DNA of 64,000 nt from Pseudofrankia inefficax (GCF_000166135.1 NC_014666.1:2604001-2668000); one strand, 5' to 3'; numbered from the stretch's first letter, positions 1 to 9,802 are shown. Program-made: numbers and translations. Notes: generated by a model from the sequence alone, not told the origin.

Positions 1-1
1 C

Positions 2-3000
2 TACGACCCCGTCGGGAATCTGCTCTCGACGACCAGCCCGCCGACCGCCGCGTTCCCCGGCGGCACCACAACCAGCTCCAGCTACACCGTCGGCGCCGAG
101 ACCGCCGTCGGCGGAGGAACAGAACCCGCGGGCCTGCTCGCCTCGACGACGGATGCCCGCGGGAAGGTCACGACCTACGGCTACGACTCCAAGGGCGACC
201 TGCGCCACGACCAGGACCCCGCCGGCCTGATCCACGACTACACGACCGACGAGATCGGCCGCCGGCTCACGTCCAAGGAAACCTCGGACACCTACCCCTC
301 CGGGCTGACGACGACCTACACCTACACGAAGCTCTCCCAGGTCGCGACCGTCACCGAACCCGGCGTGGCCAACCCGATCACCAGCACGACCCACACCCGG
401 GTCACGACGAACACCTACGACAACAACGGCAACCTCACCCAGGCCGTCGTCTCCGACTCCACCGGCGGCGACACCGCCCGCACCACCACCTACACCTACG
501 ACGCCGACGACCGGCCGCTATCCACCACCGCCGCCTCCGGCACCGCGGCCGCCGCGACCAACGCGCAGACCTACGACGCCAACGGCAACGTCGCGACGAC
601 GACCGACCCGAACGGCACCGTCACGGCCTATACCTACACCCCGCTCAACGAGCTCGCGACGACAACGCTGAAGGACTTCGTCGACGACCCGGTCGCGGGC
701 ACGTCACCCCGGGACCTGGTCCTCGAGTCGCGGGCCTACGACCCCGCCGGGCGGCTCGCATCCGTCACCGACGCGCTCGGGCGCACGACCAACTACACCT
801 ACTGGCTCGACGGCAAGCTCCACCAGGTCACCCTCACCGGCTACCACAACCCCGACTTCGCCACCGGCGACCTGTCCGCCACGACACGGAACATCGTCCT
901 CGAAGACCACTCCTACGACGGCGCCGGCAACGAGACCAGCACCGTCACCGGCGGCGGGCTGACCACCGCCACCGCCAGCTACGACCAGGCCGGCAACGCG
1001 ACCGGCACCGCGCTCGACCCGGCTGGCGTCCACCGCACCACGGCGCTGTCCTACGACGCGAACGGCGACCCCACCGCGATCGAGACCGGCGCCGCCGGCA
1101 CGTCGACGACCGAACGCACCGAGTACGGCTACGACAACGCCTCCCGACTCACCTCGACGACCGTCTTCGGCGACGGCGTCGCCCGCTACACCACCGCGCT
1201 AACCCGCGACCAGCGCGGCTATACGACGACGCTCGTCGACCCGCGCGGCTACACCCCGGGCGCCGCGTTCGACCCGGCCTTCACGACCCATGTCACGACC
1301 AACGCGGCCGGCGGGGTCGGCCAGGTGACCGCCCCGTCGGTACAGGTCGAGGAGAACGGCAACACGGCCAGCGCCGCGACCCCGACGGGGACGGTCGGCT
1401 ACGACACGTTCGGCGAGGTCACCCAGAGCCGCGACGCCCGCAACCTGACCACAACCACGACCTACGACGCGCTCGGCCGGCCCACCCAGGTCAGCTACCC
1501 GTCGTACACGCCACCCGGCGGGTCCGCGTCGACTCCGTCCGAGTCGTTCACCTACGACGACAACGGCAACGTCCTCACCCACGTCGACACCCGCGGCCAG
1601 ACGACGACCGCCGTCTACGACATGCGCAACCGGGTCGTCTCCGTCACGGATCCGCAGGTCGACGGGCTGCCGGCCCCCGGAGTAAGTCGCGCGATCTACG
1701 ACGACGCGAACAACCTGGTCACGACCGTCGACCAGGTCGGTGCCTGGTTGTTCTACGCCTACGACGACCTCGACCGCCCTTGGGCGACGACCAGCACCGA
1801 ACGCACCCCGAGTGCCACCTTCTCCACCTACTACGGCTATGACGACGCCGGCGACCTCAACAAGATCCTCCGCCCGACGAACGTCGGCGCCGGGGCCGCC
1901 GCGACGGCCGACTACAACGGTGCCGGCGAGCTCATCGCCACCCACGACGAGGCAGGCAAGACCACCACCTACACCTACGACCTCGCCGGCCGGCTCGCCT
2001 CGGGCACCGACCCGCTCGGCCGCAAGACGACCTACACCTACGACCGGGCCGGCCGCCAGACAGGCGCCGCCCAGTTCTCGAACACCAACGCCCAGCTGCG
2101 AAGCCTGTCCATCGGCTACGACGCGGCGGGCAACGTCACCTCCCAGACCGACCCGAACGGCAACACCACCACCGACGCCTACGACGCCCTCGACCAGCTC
2201 CGCTCGATCACGGTCCCCGTCGCGGCCGGCAGTTCGATCACGACGTCGGCGGGTTACGACACCGCCGGGAACCGCACCCGGCTGACCGACGGCAACGGCA
2301 ACGCCACGATCACCACGTTCAACAGCCTTGGCCTGCCTGAGAAGACGATCGAGCCATCGACCACCGCCTACCCGAACCTCACCGACCGCACCTGGACCAC
2401 CTCCTACGACACCGGCGGCCTGCCGGTCACCGAGGTCGAGCCCGGCGGTGTCACCCGCACCTCCACCTACAACGCACTCGGCCAGCTAATCGGCGAGTCC
2501 GGCACCGGGACGGGCGTGGCCTCGGCGTCCCGGACCCTGGCCTACGACCTGGCCGGGAACCTGACCAACGAGGACTCGCCGTCCGCCTCCGAGGAGTTCT
2601 CCTACGACGACCGCGACCTGCACACCGGCTCCCACGGCACCGAAGGCGACGCATCACTCCAGTACAACGCCGACGGCCTGCTGACCTCACGCGGCAACGG
2701 TGGCCTCACCACTGGGTACACCTACGACACCCGCGGCAACCTCGCCACCGTCACCGGCGCCGGCACCCCCGGGACCCGGACCTACAGCTATGACGACGCC
2801 GACCAGCTGACCTCGATCGACTACGCCACGGGCAGCAGCGGCGCGGTCGAGAGCTACGGCTACGACCAGCTCGGCCGCACCACCTCCGACACCCTCACCG
2901 CACCCGGCGGGACGCTGCGTTCGCAGACCTACGGCTACGACAACAACGACAACCTGACCGCGACGACGATTGCGCCCGCCGGAGTCGCCGGCGCCGGCTC

Positions 3001-5272
3001 CCAGTCCTACGGCTACGACCAGGCCGACCGGCTGACGTCGTGGACCAGCCAGGCGGGCAGCACTACGGCCTACGGCTGGGACGCTGCCGGTAACCGGACG
3101 TCGGTTGGTGGCGTCACCGCGACGTTCGACGCCCGTAACCGCCTGCTGAACGATGGCGCCGCCAGCTACACCTACACCGCCCGCGGCACTCTCGCCTCGA
3201 CCACCGCCGGTTCCAACACGACCACCGACACGTTCAACGCCCTCGACCAACTCACCTCGGTGGCCAGCGGGTCGACGACCACCACCTACGAGTACGACGG
3301 GCTAGGCAGAGCCTCATGGCGTAACAGCAGCCAGGCCTTCACCTACGACGACCTGACCAACGAACCCGCCTTCCACGACGGCACCCTCTACGCCTACGAC
3401 CCCACCGGAAAGCTCATCGGCGCCGACACCGGCAGCGCCGGCCTCGCCACCCTCACCAACCCCCACGGCGACACCACCGCAGCCTTCACCACCACCGGCA
3501 CCCTCACCGACACCCGCGCCTACGACCCCTTCGGCACCCCCACCACCACCGGCACCAGCCACCTCGAAATCGGCTACCAAGGCGGCTGGTCGGACCCCAC
3601 CACCAGCCAACTCAACGCCGACACCCGCTGGTACACCCCCACCACCGGCACCTTCACCGCCCGCGACTCCACCCCGCTGCCCTGGACCGGCACCGCCGCC
3701 GACAACCGCTACACCTACGCCGCTGCGAACCCGCTGCTCAACAGCGACCCCACCGGCCGGCGGTCGGGTCCCTCCTGGGAAACCAGGGTTTTGAGGGCTG
3801 CCGCCACCGAACTCAGGTCAGGCGAGGCCGACGAAGAAGCCGGCGAAGAAGGCGGTGGAGCCACGAGCTACGCCGTCAGCCGGGAAGCTGGCTACGGCCT
3901 TGCCTGCGCGGTCTTCTGCCCACACAACGAGCCAGACGCGAACGCGGGCGCCGCACTCGGCGCCGCGGTCGGCACAGCCGGTAATGACAACGGGGCCAAG
4001 CTCGGCGCCGCGATCGGTTCCGCCGCGCAGACCACGACCAAGACGAAGACGTCGAAGTCGTCGCAGTCGGCCAGCAGCACACCGACAAGGACCAAGACGT
4101 CCAAGTCATCCAAGCCGGCCCGCAGCCCCGCGAGACAGCAACCCACCTACCCCGACCCGAACGACGTCGTCCACGGCACCCTGCACGTCAACCCCGACGC
4201 CAACCACGGCGTCGGCAACAACGGCACCATCCCCAAGCCGACCGACGTGCCCCAGACCTACTCCAACCCCCTCGACGCCAATCTGGGCCCGTCCACTGAC
4301 GAGACCGCGGGCCTGCAGTACACCGCCTCCGACTCCGACTGCCACAACGCGGGCCTCGCCCACTGCATCGGCGACGATCCCGTCAACCCACCCACCCAAA
4401 CCGGCGGCGCAGGTTCAGGCCAGGGCACGGGCCAGGGCGGTGATGGCACGCCACCACCGGACGAATACCTCGGCGATGAGAGCCAGAACTCCTGTGCCGT
4501 CGGTGGACAAAGTTTCACCGCCTCCACCGAGGTCCTGATCGCCGACGGCACCACCAAGCCGATCAGCCAGATCCACCCAGGCGACCGGGTCCAGGCCACC
4601 GACCCGACCACCGGCAAGACCGCCCCTCAGACCGTCACCAACGTCTGGGTCAACCACGACACCGACCTGCTCGACCTCACCATCCAAACCGCCACTGGCA
4701 CCTCGACCATCCACACCACCGAACACCACCCCATCTGGAACGACACCACCCACACCTGGACCGACGCCAACGAGCTCCACCCCGGCGACCACCTCCACAC
4801 CGACAACGGCACCCCAGCCACCGTCACCGCCACCGTCGTCATCCCCGCCAGCGGCGACATGTGGGACCTCACCATCGCCAACACCCACACCTTCTATGTC
4901 GTCACTACCGGGACCGATATCCTCGTGCACAACGCATCCTCGTGCACGAGCGGCTCCAATCCGGCAGCGAGGACAGGACAGCAAGTCCACAAGGATTTCT
5001 CGACCATCTTGAATGGATATGGGGATGTCGGCTATGAAGGCGAGTTCAAGCTCCCTAGCGGTCTTCGACCGGACGGCGCCTTCACGGACCCTGCGACCGG
5101 TGTGCGGGTCCCGGTGGAACTGAAACCGGACACCCGAAGCCAGATCCGAAGAGGTCTGGGCGAGCTGAGAGTCTACGAGCAGGAAATGGGAGTCCCGTCG
5201 GGCTCTGGCCAGCTTTGGGTATACCGGGTAAATCCACAAACGGGCGCCGCGAGCTTCCAGAGGGTTCGGTGA
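2..5272 (+). CDS. RHS/YD-repeat polymorphic toxin with Hint and C-terminal nuclease domain (5' truncated by window)
   Basis: The frame is already open at the first bases, so the true start lies upstream. Most of the protein is YD repeats (TYDxxGN, YGYDxxxR), which in RHS proteins build a shell around a C-terminal toxin. The core ends near a DPTGR motif at about 3.75 kb. A low-complexity Ala/Gly/Thr/Lys linker follows. From about 4493 to 4935 there is a pretoxin Hint domain (SFTASTEVLIADG, GDRV, TTEHHPIW, NTHTFYVV, ending ILVHN), known to release toxin tips autoproteolytically. The last ~110 residues look like a PD-(D/E)XK nuclease, with Asp of RPDG at 5072 and Glu/Lys of VELKP at 5117 and 5123. 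The toxin tip is visibly less GC-rich than the RHS core, as expected for exchangeable tips. DNA or RNA as target is not resolvable. RHS class is very sure and nuclease activity is likely. Confidence 0.95.
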   Translation, partial: YDPVGNLLSTTSPPTAAFPGGTTTSSSYTVGAETAVGGGTEPAGLLASTTDARGKVTTYGYDSKGDLRHDQDPAGLIHDYTTDEIGRRLTSKETSDTYPSGLTTTYTYTKLSQVATVTEPGVANPITSTTHTRVTTNTYDNNGNLTQAVVSDSTGGDTARTTTYTYDADDRPLSTTAASGTAAAATNAQTYDANGNVATTTDPNGTVTAYTYTPLNELATTTLKDFVDDPVAGTSPRDLVLESRAYDPAGRLASVTDALGRTTNYTYWLDGKLHQVTLTGYHNPDFATGDLSATTRNIVLEDHSYDGAGNETSTVTGGGLTTATASYDQAGNATGTALDPAGVHRTTALSYDANGDPTAIETGAAGTSTTERTEYGYDNASRLTSTTVFGDGVARYTTALTRDQRGYTTTLVDPRGYTPGAAFDPAFTTHVTTNAAGGVGQVTAPSVQVEENGNTASAATPTGTVGYDTFGEVTQSRDARNLTTTTTYDALGRPTQVSYPSYTPPGGSASTPSESFTYDDNGNVLTHVDTRGQTTTAVYDMRNRVVSVTDPQVDGLPAPGVSRAIYDDANNLVTTVDQVGAWLFYAYDDLDRPWATTSTERTPSATFSTYYGYDDAGDLNKILRPTNVGAGAAATADYNGAGELIATHDEAGKTTTYTYDLAGRLASGTDPLGRKTTYTYDRAGRQTGAAQFSNTNAQLRSLSIGYDAAGNVTSQTDPNGNTTTDAYDALDQLRSITVPVAAGSSITTSAGYDTAGNRTRLTDGNGNATITTFNSLGLPEKTIEPSTTAYPNLTDRTWTTSYDTGGLPVTEVEPGGVTRTSTYNALGQLIGESGTGTGVASASRTLAYDLAGNLTNEDSPSASEEFSYDDRDLHTGSHGTEGDASLQYNADGLLTSRGNGGLTTGYTYDTRGNLATVTGAGTPGTRTYSYDDADQLTSIDYATGSSGAVESYGYDQLGRTTSDTLTAPGGTLRSQTYGYDNNDNLTATTIAPAGVAGAGSQSYGYDQADRLTSWTSQAGSTTAYGWDAAGNRTSVGGVTATFDARNRLLNDGAASYTYTARGTLASTTAGSNTTTDTFNALDQLTSVASGSTTTTYEYDGLGRASWRNSSQAFTYDDLTNEPAFHDGTLYAYDPTGKLIGADTGSAGLATLTNPHGDTTAAFTTTGTLTDTRAYDPFGTPTTTGTSHLEIGYQGGWSDPTTSQLNADTRWYTPTTGTFTARDSTPLPWTGTAADNRYTYAAANPLLNSDPTGRRSGPSWETRVLRAAATELRSGEADEEAGEEGGGATSYAVSREAGYGLACAVFCPHNEPDANAGAALGAAVGTAGNDNGAKLGAAIGSAAQTTTKTKTSKSSQSASSTPTRTKTSKSSKPARSPARQQPTYPDPNDVVHGTLHVNPDANHGVGNNGTIPKPTDVPQTYSNPLDANLGPSTDETAGLQYTASDSDCHNAGLAHCIGDDPVNPPTQTGGAGSGQGTGQGGDGTPPPDEYLGDESQNSCAVGGQSFTASTEVLIADGTTKPISQIHPGDRVQATDPTTGKTAPQTVTNVWVNHDTDLLDLTIQTATGTSTIHTTEHHPIWNDTTHTWTDANELHPGDHLHTDNGTPATVTATVVIPASGDMWDLTIANTHTFYVVTTGTDILVHNASSCTSGSNPAARTGQQVHKDFSTILNGYGDVGYEGEFKLPSGLRPDGAFTDPATGVRVPVELKPDTRSQIRRGLGELRVYEQEMGVPSGSGQLWVYRVNPQTGAASFQRVR

Positions 5273-5281
5273 TCGGAACTG

Positions 5282-5926
5282 ATGGTCGAAGAACTCAGGA
5301 TTGTCGCGAAGGTCGTATCAGACCTGCTCGTGAAAGAGTGTGAGTTTACGAAGAAAGGGAATCTCTTTCTTAGACGGGATAGCGGTCTCCTTCGTACTGC
5401 CGTAGTGTCGCGCTCGAAGTGGTCTCATCCAGGCTCCTTCGGTTTCGATGTCTCACTCAATCTGGGTATCGCCGGGCTGAGTTCTTCATCGGCCGCTCGG
5501 AGCGAGTGGGTCGTGTCCGCTTCGCTAAACAAGATTCACCGAATGCGGACAAAATCCACGGTCGGCCTCGAGATCAGTGGAGATCCTGACGAAGATGCCG
5601 GCACCTGCTCGGAGCTGTCCGACGTGCTGCGGTCCGTAAGCAGTGAGTTTCTTCTAAGATCGAGTGGGCCGGCCGACCTTATCGACTTGGTTTGCAATGG
5701 TGTAGCCGACTTCAAACGACTCGACCTCTGGCCCTGGAATGAACTCCCGCGTCTCGAACTCGCTTGCGTCTACCTTGAGTTCATTGGTGAGACACAGGCT
5801 GCTGCAGAACTGCAGACCAAAGCTGGTGAGGTAGCGGCGTCCAGTGGTGTCGACTACTTCCCATCAAGACTACAGAAGAACATTATCAAAGCCGCGGAGA
5901 TGCGCGCTACAGCACTTGGTCGCTGA
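5282..5926 (+). CDS. Putative immunity protein to the RHS nuclease tip (DUF4304-like)
   Basis: A 214-residue protein begins 9 bp after the RHS stop, the usual position of an immunity gene for a polymorphic toxin. Its N-terminal ~75 residues carry a pattern like DUF4304 proteins: KKGNLFLRRD, then a Ser/Lys-rich strand and SLNLGI. No signal peptide or membrane segment is seen, which fits a cytoplasmic inhibitor. GC content and third-position bias are clearly lower than in the surrounding genes and match the toxin tip, suggesting both moved together. The immunity role is inferred from position; the DUF4304 resemblance is from memory of the pattern and is moderate. Confidence 0.75.
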   Translation: MVEELRIVAKVVSDLLVKECEFTKKGNLFLRRDSGLLRTAVVSRSKWSHPGSFGFDVSLNLGIAGLSSSSAARSEWVVSASLNKIHRMRTKSTVGLEISGDPDEDAGTCSELSDVLRSVSSEFLLRSSGPADLIDLVCNGVADFKRLDLWPWNELPRLELACVYLEFIGETQAAAELQTKAGEVAASSGVDYFPSRLQKNIIKAAEMRATALGR

Positions 5927-5981
5927 GCCTTGTCCATCATCGCCTCCGGCTGGGCCGGACCGGCCAATGCCTCGGTGAGAT

Positions 5982-6016
5982 GGAAAAGGCTCACTGGGCC
6001 CTTTCCGTTTGGGTTT
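5982..6016 (+). terminator. Probable Rho-independent terminator after the immunity gene
   Basis: GGAAAAGG at 5982-5989 pairs with CCCTTTCC at 5999-6006 with a single mismatch and a 9-base loop. A T-rich stretch (GTTTGGGTTTTCC) follows. It lies 55 bp downstream of the immunity stop codon. Confidence 0.5.
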
Positions 6017-6247
6017 TCCTAGTACTGCAGCTCCAGTGATCGCCCTGTGGTCTGATCCCGGACGGGCGGTGTGGCGGGGGACGTGAGGCGGCCACCGCGT
6101 GGTTCTTTGTGTCGTCCGGCGCGCGATGCCACCCTTCCGGCGCTTGGGACAAAGTGCGAGCCGTGGACAGGATGTGGATTCGCCCGCGAGCACCGACCCT
6201 GGACGGCGAGTGTCCCCAGGTCACAGCGATGTCGATCTATATCCGCC

Positions 6248-6322
6248 AAGATCACCCAAATCTACGAGGGCACCAACCAGGTCCAGCGGGTAGTGATGTC
6301 GCGCCAGCTGCTGAAGAGCTGA
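6248..6322 (+). pseudogene. Relic of the 3' end of an acyl-CoA dehydrogenase gene (copy A)
   Basis: Reading from AAG at 6248 gives KITQIYEGTNQVQRVVMSRQ, then LLKS and a stop. This is the hallmark extreme C-terminus of acyl-CoA dehydrogenases (IYEGTNQ, RxxMSRQLL). No acyl-CoA dehydrogenase core precedes it. Upstream the frame turns into Arg/Pro-rich sequence without resemblance to the family. A diverged second copy sits at 34275-34349, with similarity extending both 5' (CCAGGTCACA at 6216) and about 35 bp 3' of the stop. It is therefore a repeated relic rather than a gene. Confidence 0.65.
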
Positions 6323-6710
6323 GCTGGCTGCTGTTTCTGCTGGTCAGGCGGAGGCGGCTGCGGACCACCACGGTCGTCGACACGCCGTTCGAAGGGTTCG
6401 GTGAAGAGCGGCCTGTCGGCTGCGCCAGGAACCGGGCGAGATCGGCGAACCCACGACGCCGATCTTCCCGCGGGCCCTGCTCCTGCCGCCAAGCCATGAG
6501 GATGTCTGAGAAGGGCCAGGTCGGGTAGCTCGTACACGAGCCGAGAAGATGTCGCCTTCTGTGCCGGTCTCCGGTATCAGACTCGCCCACCGTGGTCACA
6601 CATTGTCGCGACATCGGTACGTGTTGCGGCGAGTCGATCATGGTGTCGCCCTGGAGAGGGGTGAGCTGCGCCGGCCGGTGGAGGCGGCGGGCGCTGGGGA
6701 GGGGTATTCC

Positions 6711-8147
6711 ATGTCGGCACAGGTGCTCACGCTGGAAGGCGAGCGGCAGACACTCTCGGACGAGACCGTCGAGGAGATCCGCGCGATCTTCCGGGGGGCG
6801 GTTCTGACCGCGGACGACGTCGGGTACGACGAGGCGCGGATCATCCAGAACGCCATGCTCGACCGCAGACCAGGTCTCATCGTCCGGTGCACCGGGACCG
6901 CCGACGTCGTCGACGCTGTCAAGATGGCCACGGAGCGGAACCTTCTTGTCGCCGTCCGGGGCGGCGGCCACAGCATTGCCGGGAGCTGCACGGCCGACGA
7001 CGCTCTGATGATCGACCTTTCGGTCATGCGGGGTGTCTGGGTGGACCCGGAACGGCGGCGTGTGCGGGTCGCGGGTGGTGCGACCTGGGGCGACGTCGAC
7101 CGTGAGACGCAGTTGCATGGGCTCGCGGTACCTGGCGGGGTCGTGTCGACCACGGGTGTGGCTGGTCTGACGCTCGGGGGAGGAATCGGCTGGCTGCACC
7201 GCAAGTACGGGTTGGCGTGCGATGCGCTGCGCGCGGCCGATGTCGTGACAGTCCGTGGCGACATTGTGCGGTGCAGCGCGTCCGAGCACGAGGACCTGTT
7301 CTGGGCGCTACGTGGCGGGGGCGGCAACTTTGGCGTGGTGGTGTCCTTCGAGTTCGAGGCCTATCCGCTCGGTCCTGTCGTCTGGAACGGCATGGTCGTC
7401 TACCCGATTGACGCCGCCGCCGAAGTACTCCCGCGCTGGCGAGACTGGACGTCCACCGTCCCCGACGAAGTCACCAGCCGCGCCATGTTCTGGACGCTGC
7501 CAGCGGTGCCGCCATTTCCGCCCTCCGTTCACAACCGCGACGTGTTCATGATGGCTGCCTTGTACGCGGGTGACCCGGACGAGGGCCGACGGGCGTGTAG
7601 GGAGTTGGGCGAGTTCGGCAGGCCCCTCGCCGACATGAGCCAGGCCCTGTCGTATCGGACGGCGCAGTCCGCCCTCGACCCCCTCTTCCCGAAGGGTGAG
7701 TTGCAGAGCTACTGGAAGTCCGTCTATCTGGACCGACTAGACGAGGAAACGACCGGGTTCGTTGTCCGCGTCGGCCAGGACCGCCCGTCCCCGAAGACCT
7801 TGGTGCACGCGCCTCTCATGGGCGGCGCCATGTCGCGGGTCGGGGCGACGGAAACCGCGTTCGGCGATCGCGGCGCCCGATACATACTGAGCCTCGACGG
7901 AAACTGGCTGGACCCAGCCGACAACGACGTGAACATCCGCTGGGTGCGCGATGCCTACCATGAGGCCGTCACACTGCGGGCCGCGTCAGGCACTTACCTC
8001 AACTTCGGCGGCGACGCCGATCTCGATGACGACGACCGGGTGCGGGCCTGGGGACGCAACGTCGAACGCCTTCGGCAAGTGAAGCGCAGCTACGACCCGG
8101 AAAACCGCCTCCGGCTCAACCCCAACATTCCCCCCGCCGAAAACTGA
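6711..8147 (+). CDS. FAD-linked oxidoreductase, berberine-bridge-enzyme type
   Basis: This 478-residue protein matches the usual length of PCMH/BBE flavoenzymes. An N-terminal FAD-binding domain carries VRGGGHSIAG, whose His is the expected 8-alpha-histidyl FAD attachment site. It continues with LTLGGGIGWLHRKYGL and LFWALRGGGGNFGVV. The Cys used for bicovalent flavin attachment in plant BBE is absent, so single attachment is expected, as in 6-hydroxy-D-nicotine oxidase. The C-terminal BBE motif reads YDPENRLRLNPNIPP. ATG at 6711 follows GGGGAGGGG at good spacing; a longer open frame upstream lacks family similarity. Such enzymes oxidise sugars, alkaloids or antibiotic intermediates. The substrate here is unknown. 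Confidence 0.92.
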   Translation: MSAQVLTLEGERQTLSDETVEEIRAIFRGAVLTADDVGYDEARIIQNAMLDRRPGLIVRCTGTADVVDAVKMATERNLLVAVRGGGHSIAGSCTADDALMIDLSVMRGVWVDPERRRVRVAGGATWGDVDRETQLHGLAVPGGVVSTTGVAGLTLGGGIGWLHRKYGLACDALRAADVVTVRGDIVRCSASEHEDLFWALRGGGGNFGVVVSFEFEAYPLGPVVWNGMVVYPIDAAAEVLPRWRDWTSTVPDEVTSRAMFWTLPAVPPFPPSVHNRDVFMMAALYAGDPDEGRRACRELGEFGRPLADMSQALSYRTAQSALDPLFPKGELQSYWKSVYLDRLDEETTGFVVRVGQDRPSPKTLVHAPLMGGAMSRVGATETAFGDRGARYILSLDGNWLDPADNDVNIRWVRDAYHEAVTLRAASGTYLNFGGDADLDDDDRVRAWGRNVERLRQVKRSYDPENRLRLNPNIPPAEN

Positions 8148-8273
8148 GCCCAGGCGACGAGGATCGCCTCGCTGGCCGCTGGCCTGCCGTGGCCACGGAT
8201 CTGCTCCGAGCCGAAGCGGCCACACGCGCCTCGGGTGCCGGCGGTCATCTGAGGTGGAGGCTAATGTCCCCGT

Positions 8274-9524
8274 ATGCGCGCTAAGGCTGGCGGTTCGTGG
8301 GTGGCGGTTGGACTGCTTGTCCCCTTGCTCTGCCTCGGGGCGGGTTGTGCGGCGCGTGGCGTCGGCGTTGATGGGACCGCCGTCCCGTCCCAGGCGGCCA
8401 CGGTGCCGGCTTCCACCACCGCGTTGCCGCCTGGCGCGGCTTCGGCTCTGCCCACGTCCATGGGCCCGTCGCCGAGCCCGTCCGTGTCGCCGAGCGTTAC
8501 TCGCCTGCCCGGTGCCGCCGCCTCGACTCAGCCCGGTGCCGCCGTCGGCGGCGGTCTGGTTGCCGGCAACCCTGCGGGGAGGGCGGCGGTCCCGGCCGCG
8601 GCGGCCGCCGTCGACACCTCGCACCCGACCCGGGTCGTCGGCAGCGGCACGCCGGCGAGCTGCACCTCGGCCGCCGTGGTGGCCGCCGTCGCCGCCGGCG
8701 GGATCATCACCTTCAGCTGCGGCCCGAATCCGGTCATCATCACGATGACCGCCACCGCCAGGGTGGTCAACGCGGCGTCTCCCCAGGTGGTCATCGACGG
8801 CGGCGGTCTGGTGACTCTCAACGGCGCGGGCCACCGTCGCATTCTTTACCTGGACACCTGTGACAAGGCCCAGGGCTGGACCACCTCGCACTGCGACGAC
8901 CAGGAAACGCCGAGCCTAACCGTGCAGAACCTGACCTTCGCGAATGGCAACTCGACCGGCGACACGGCCGAGGGCGGCGGTGGCGGCGCGATCCTGGTGC
9001 GCGGCGGCCAGTTCCGGATTGTGCATTCGGCGTTCGTCACCAACACCTGCGACCCGGCCGGCCCCGACCTCGGCGGCGCCGCGATCCGTGTGCTCGACCA
9101 GTACCAGGACCGCCCCGTATACGTCGTCAACAGCACCTTCACCGGCGGCTCGTGTTCCAACGGCGGCGCGCTGAGCAGCATCGGCGTCTCCTGGACGGTG
9201 CTCAACAGCGTCTTCCGGAACAACAAGGCCATCGGCCGCGGCGCGAACCCGGCGAGCTCCGGCACGCCCGGAGGTGGCAGCGGTGGCGCCATCTACAACG
9301 ACGGCAACCAGATGGCGCTGCGGATCGCGGGCAGCATCCTCGAGAACAACAGCGCGGTCGAGGGCGGCGGCGCCGTCTTCTTCGTCAGCAACAACAAGAC
9401 CGGCACCCTCACGATCGAGAACTCGACCCTGCGCGGCAACCCGAGCGCGGGCTTCGAGACCAGCCCGGGCATCTACTTCAACAGCTCGGGCAAGCCGTCC
9501 GTCTCCACCTCGACGATCTCCTGA
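8274..9524 (+). CDS. Secreted lipoprotein with right-handed parallel beta-helix
   Basis: A 416-residue protein. A short charged N-terminus and hydrophobic stretch end in CLGAGC, a PROSITE-type lipobox, so it is probably lipid-anchored on the outer face of the membrane. A Pro/Ala/Thr/Ser-rich linker covers residues ~25-120. From ~130 onward it shows short repeated strands with Asn ladders and Gly clusters (VIDGGGLVTLNGAG, LTFANGNSTGD, AEGGGGGAILV, NGGALSSIG, SGGAIYNDGN, GGGAVFFVSNN). These are typical of Pmp-like/pectate-lyase-type beta-helix proteins. No catalytic polysaccharide-lyase residues can be assigned, so an adhesive or glycan-binding role is as likely as an enzymatic one. GAGGTGGAGG at 8251 is a somewhat distant ribosome-binding site. 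Confidence 0.8.
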   Translation: MRAKAGGSWVAVGLLVPLLCLGAGCAARGVGVDGTAVPSQAATVPASTTALPPGAASALPTSMGPSPSPSVSPSVTRLPGAAASTQPGAAVGGGLVAGNPAGRAAVPAAAAAVDTSHPTRVVGSGTPASCTSAAVVAAVAAGGIITFSCGPNPVIITMTATARVVNAASPQVVIDGGGLVTLNGAGHRRILYLDTCDKAQGWTTSHCDDQETPSLTVQNLTFANGNSTGDTAEGGGGGAILVRGGQFRIVHSAFVTNTCDPAGPDLGGAAIRVLDQYQDRPVYVVNSTFTGGSCSNGGALSSIGVSWTVLNSVFRNNKAIGRGANPASSGTPGGGSGGAIYNDGNQMALRIAGSILENNSAVEGGGAVFFVSNNKTGTLTIENSTLRGNPSAGFETSPGIYFNSSGKPSVSTSTIS

Positions 9525-9802
9525 CGCCCATCCAGCGTGCGGCGTTGTCGCACCAGGTGGTCGAGGCGGGACACCGCGGGCAGGGCGAGCTGCTCCTAGC
9601 GCTGTTGCCAGCACCACCATCGCTATGCGCAGTGAGTGCCACCCATGAGTCGTGACGAGCCTGACCGTCGTCGGCTTCTCCTCATCGGTGGGCCCATCGC
9701 GTAGATATGGGGCCCGGGCCGGGGCGAGCGGCAGGGTCCGATCCTCGGTGCGGGGGCGAGTCGGAGTCGCTCCCGCGTCCGGGGGCCGTACCGTTTGTGG
9801 GC

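Larger units (their letters stand above)
5927..6710. other. Non-coding spacer with repeat and relic sequence
   Basis: A 784-bp stretch without an intact gene. It holds the terminator-like hairpin near 5990, a CTAGTACTGCAGCTCC motif at 6019-6034 that recurs (one transition pair apart) at 34620-34635, and the acyl-CoA dehydrogenase tail relic at 6248-6322. Nothing recognisable was found in 6356-6695. Confidence 0.5.

Noticed and set aside
6549-6710. N-terminal extension of the FAD oxidoreductase
   Set aside because: The extra 54 residues are not family-like; a strong ribosome-binding site supports ATG at 6711.
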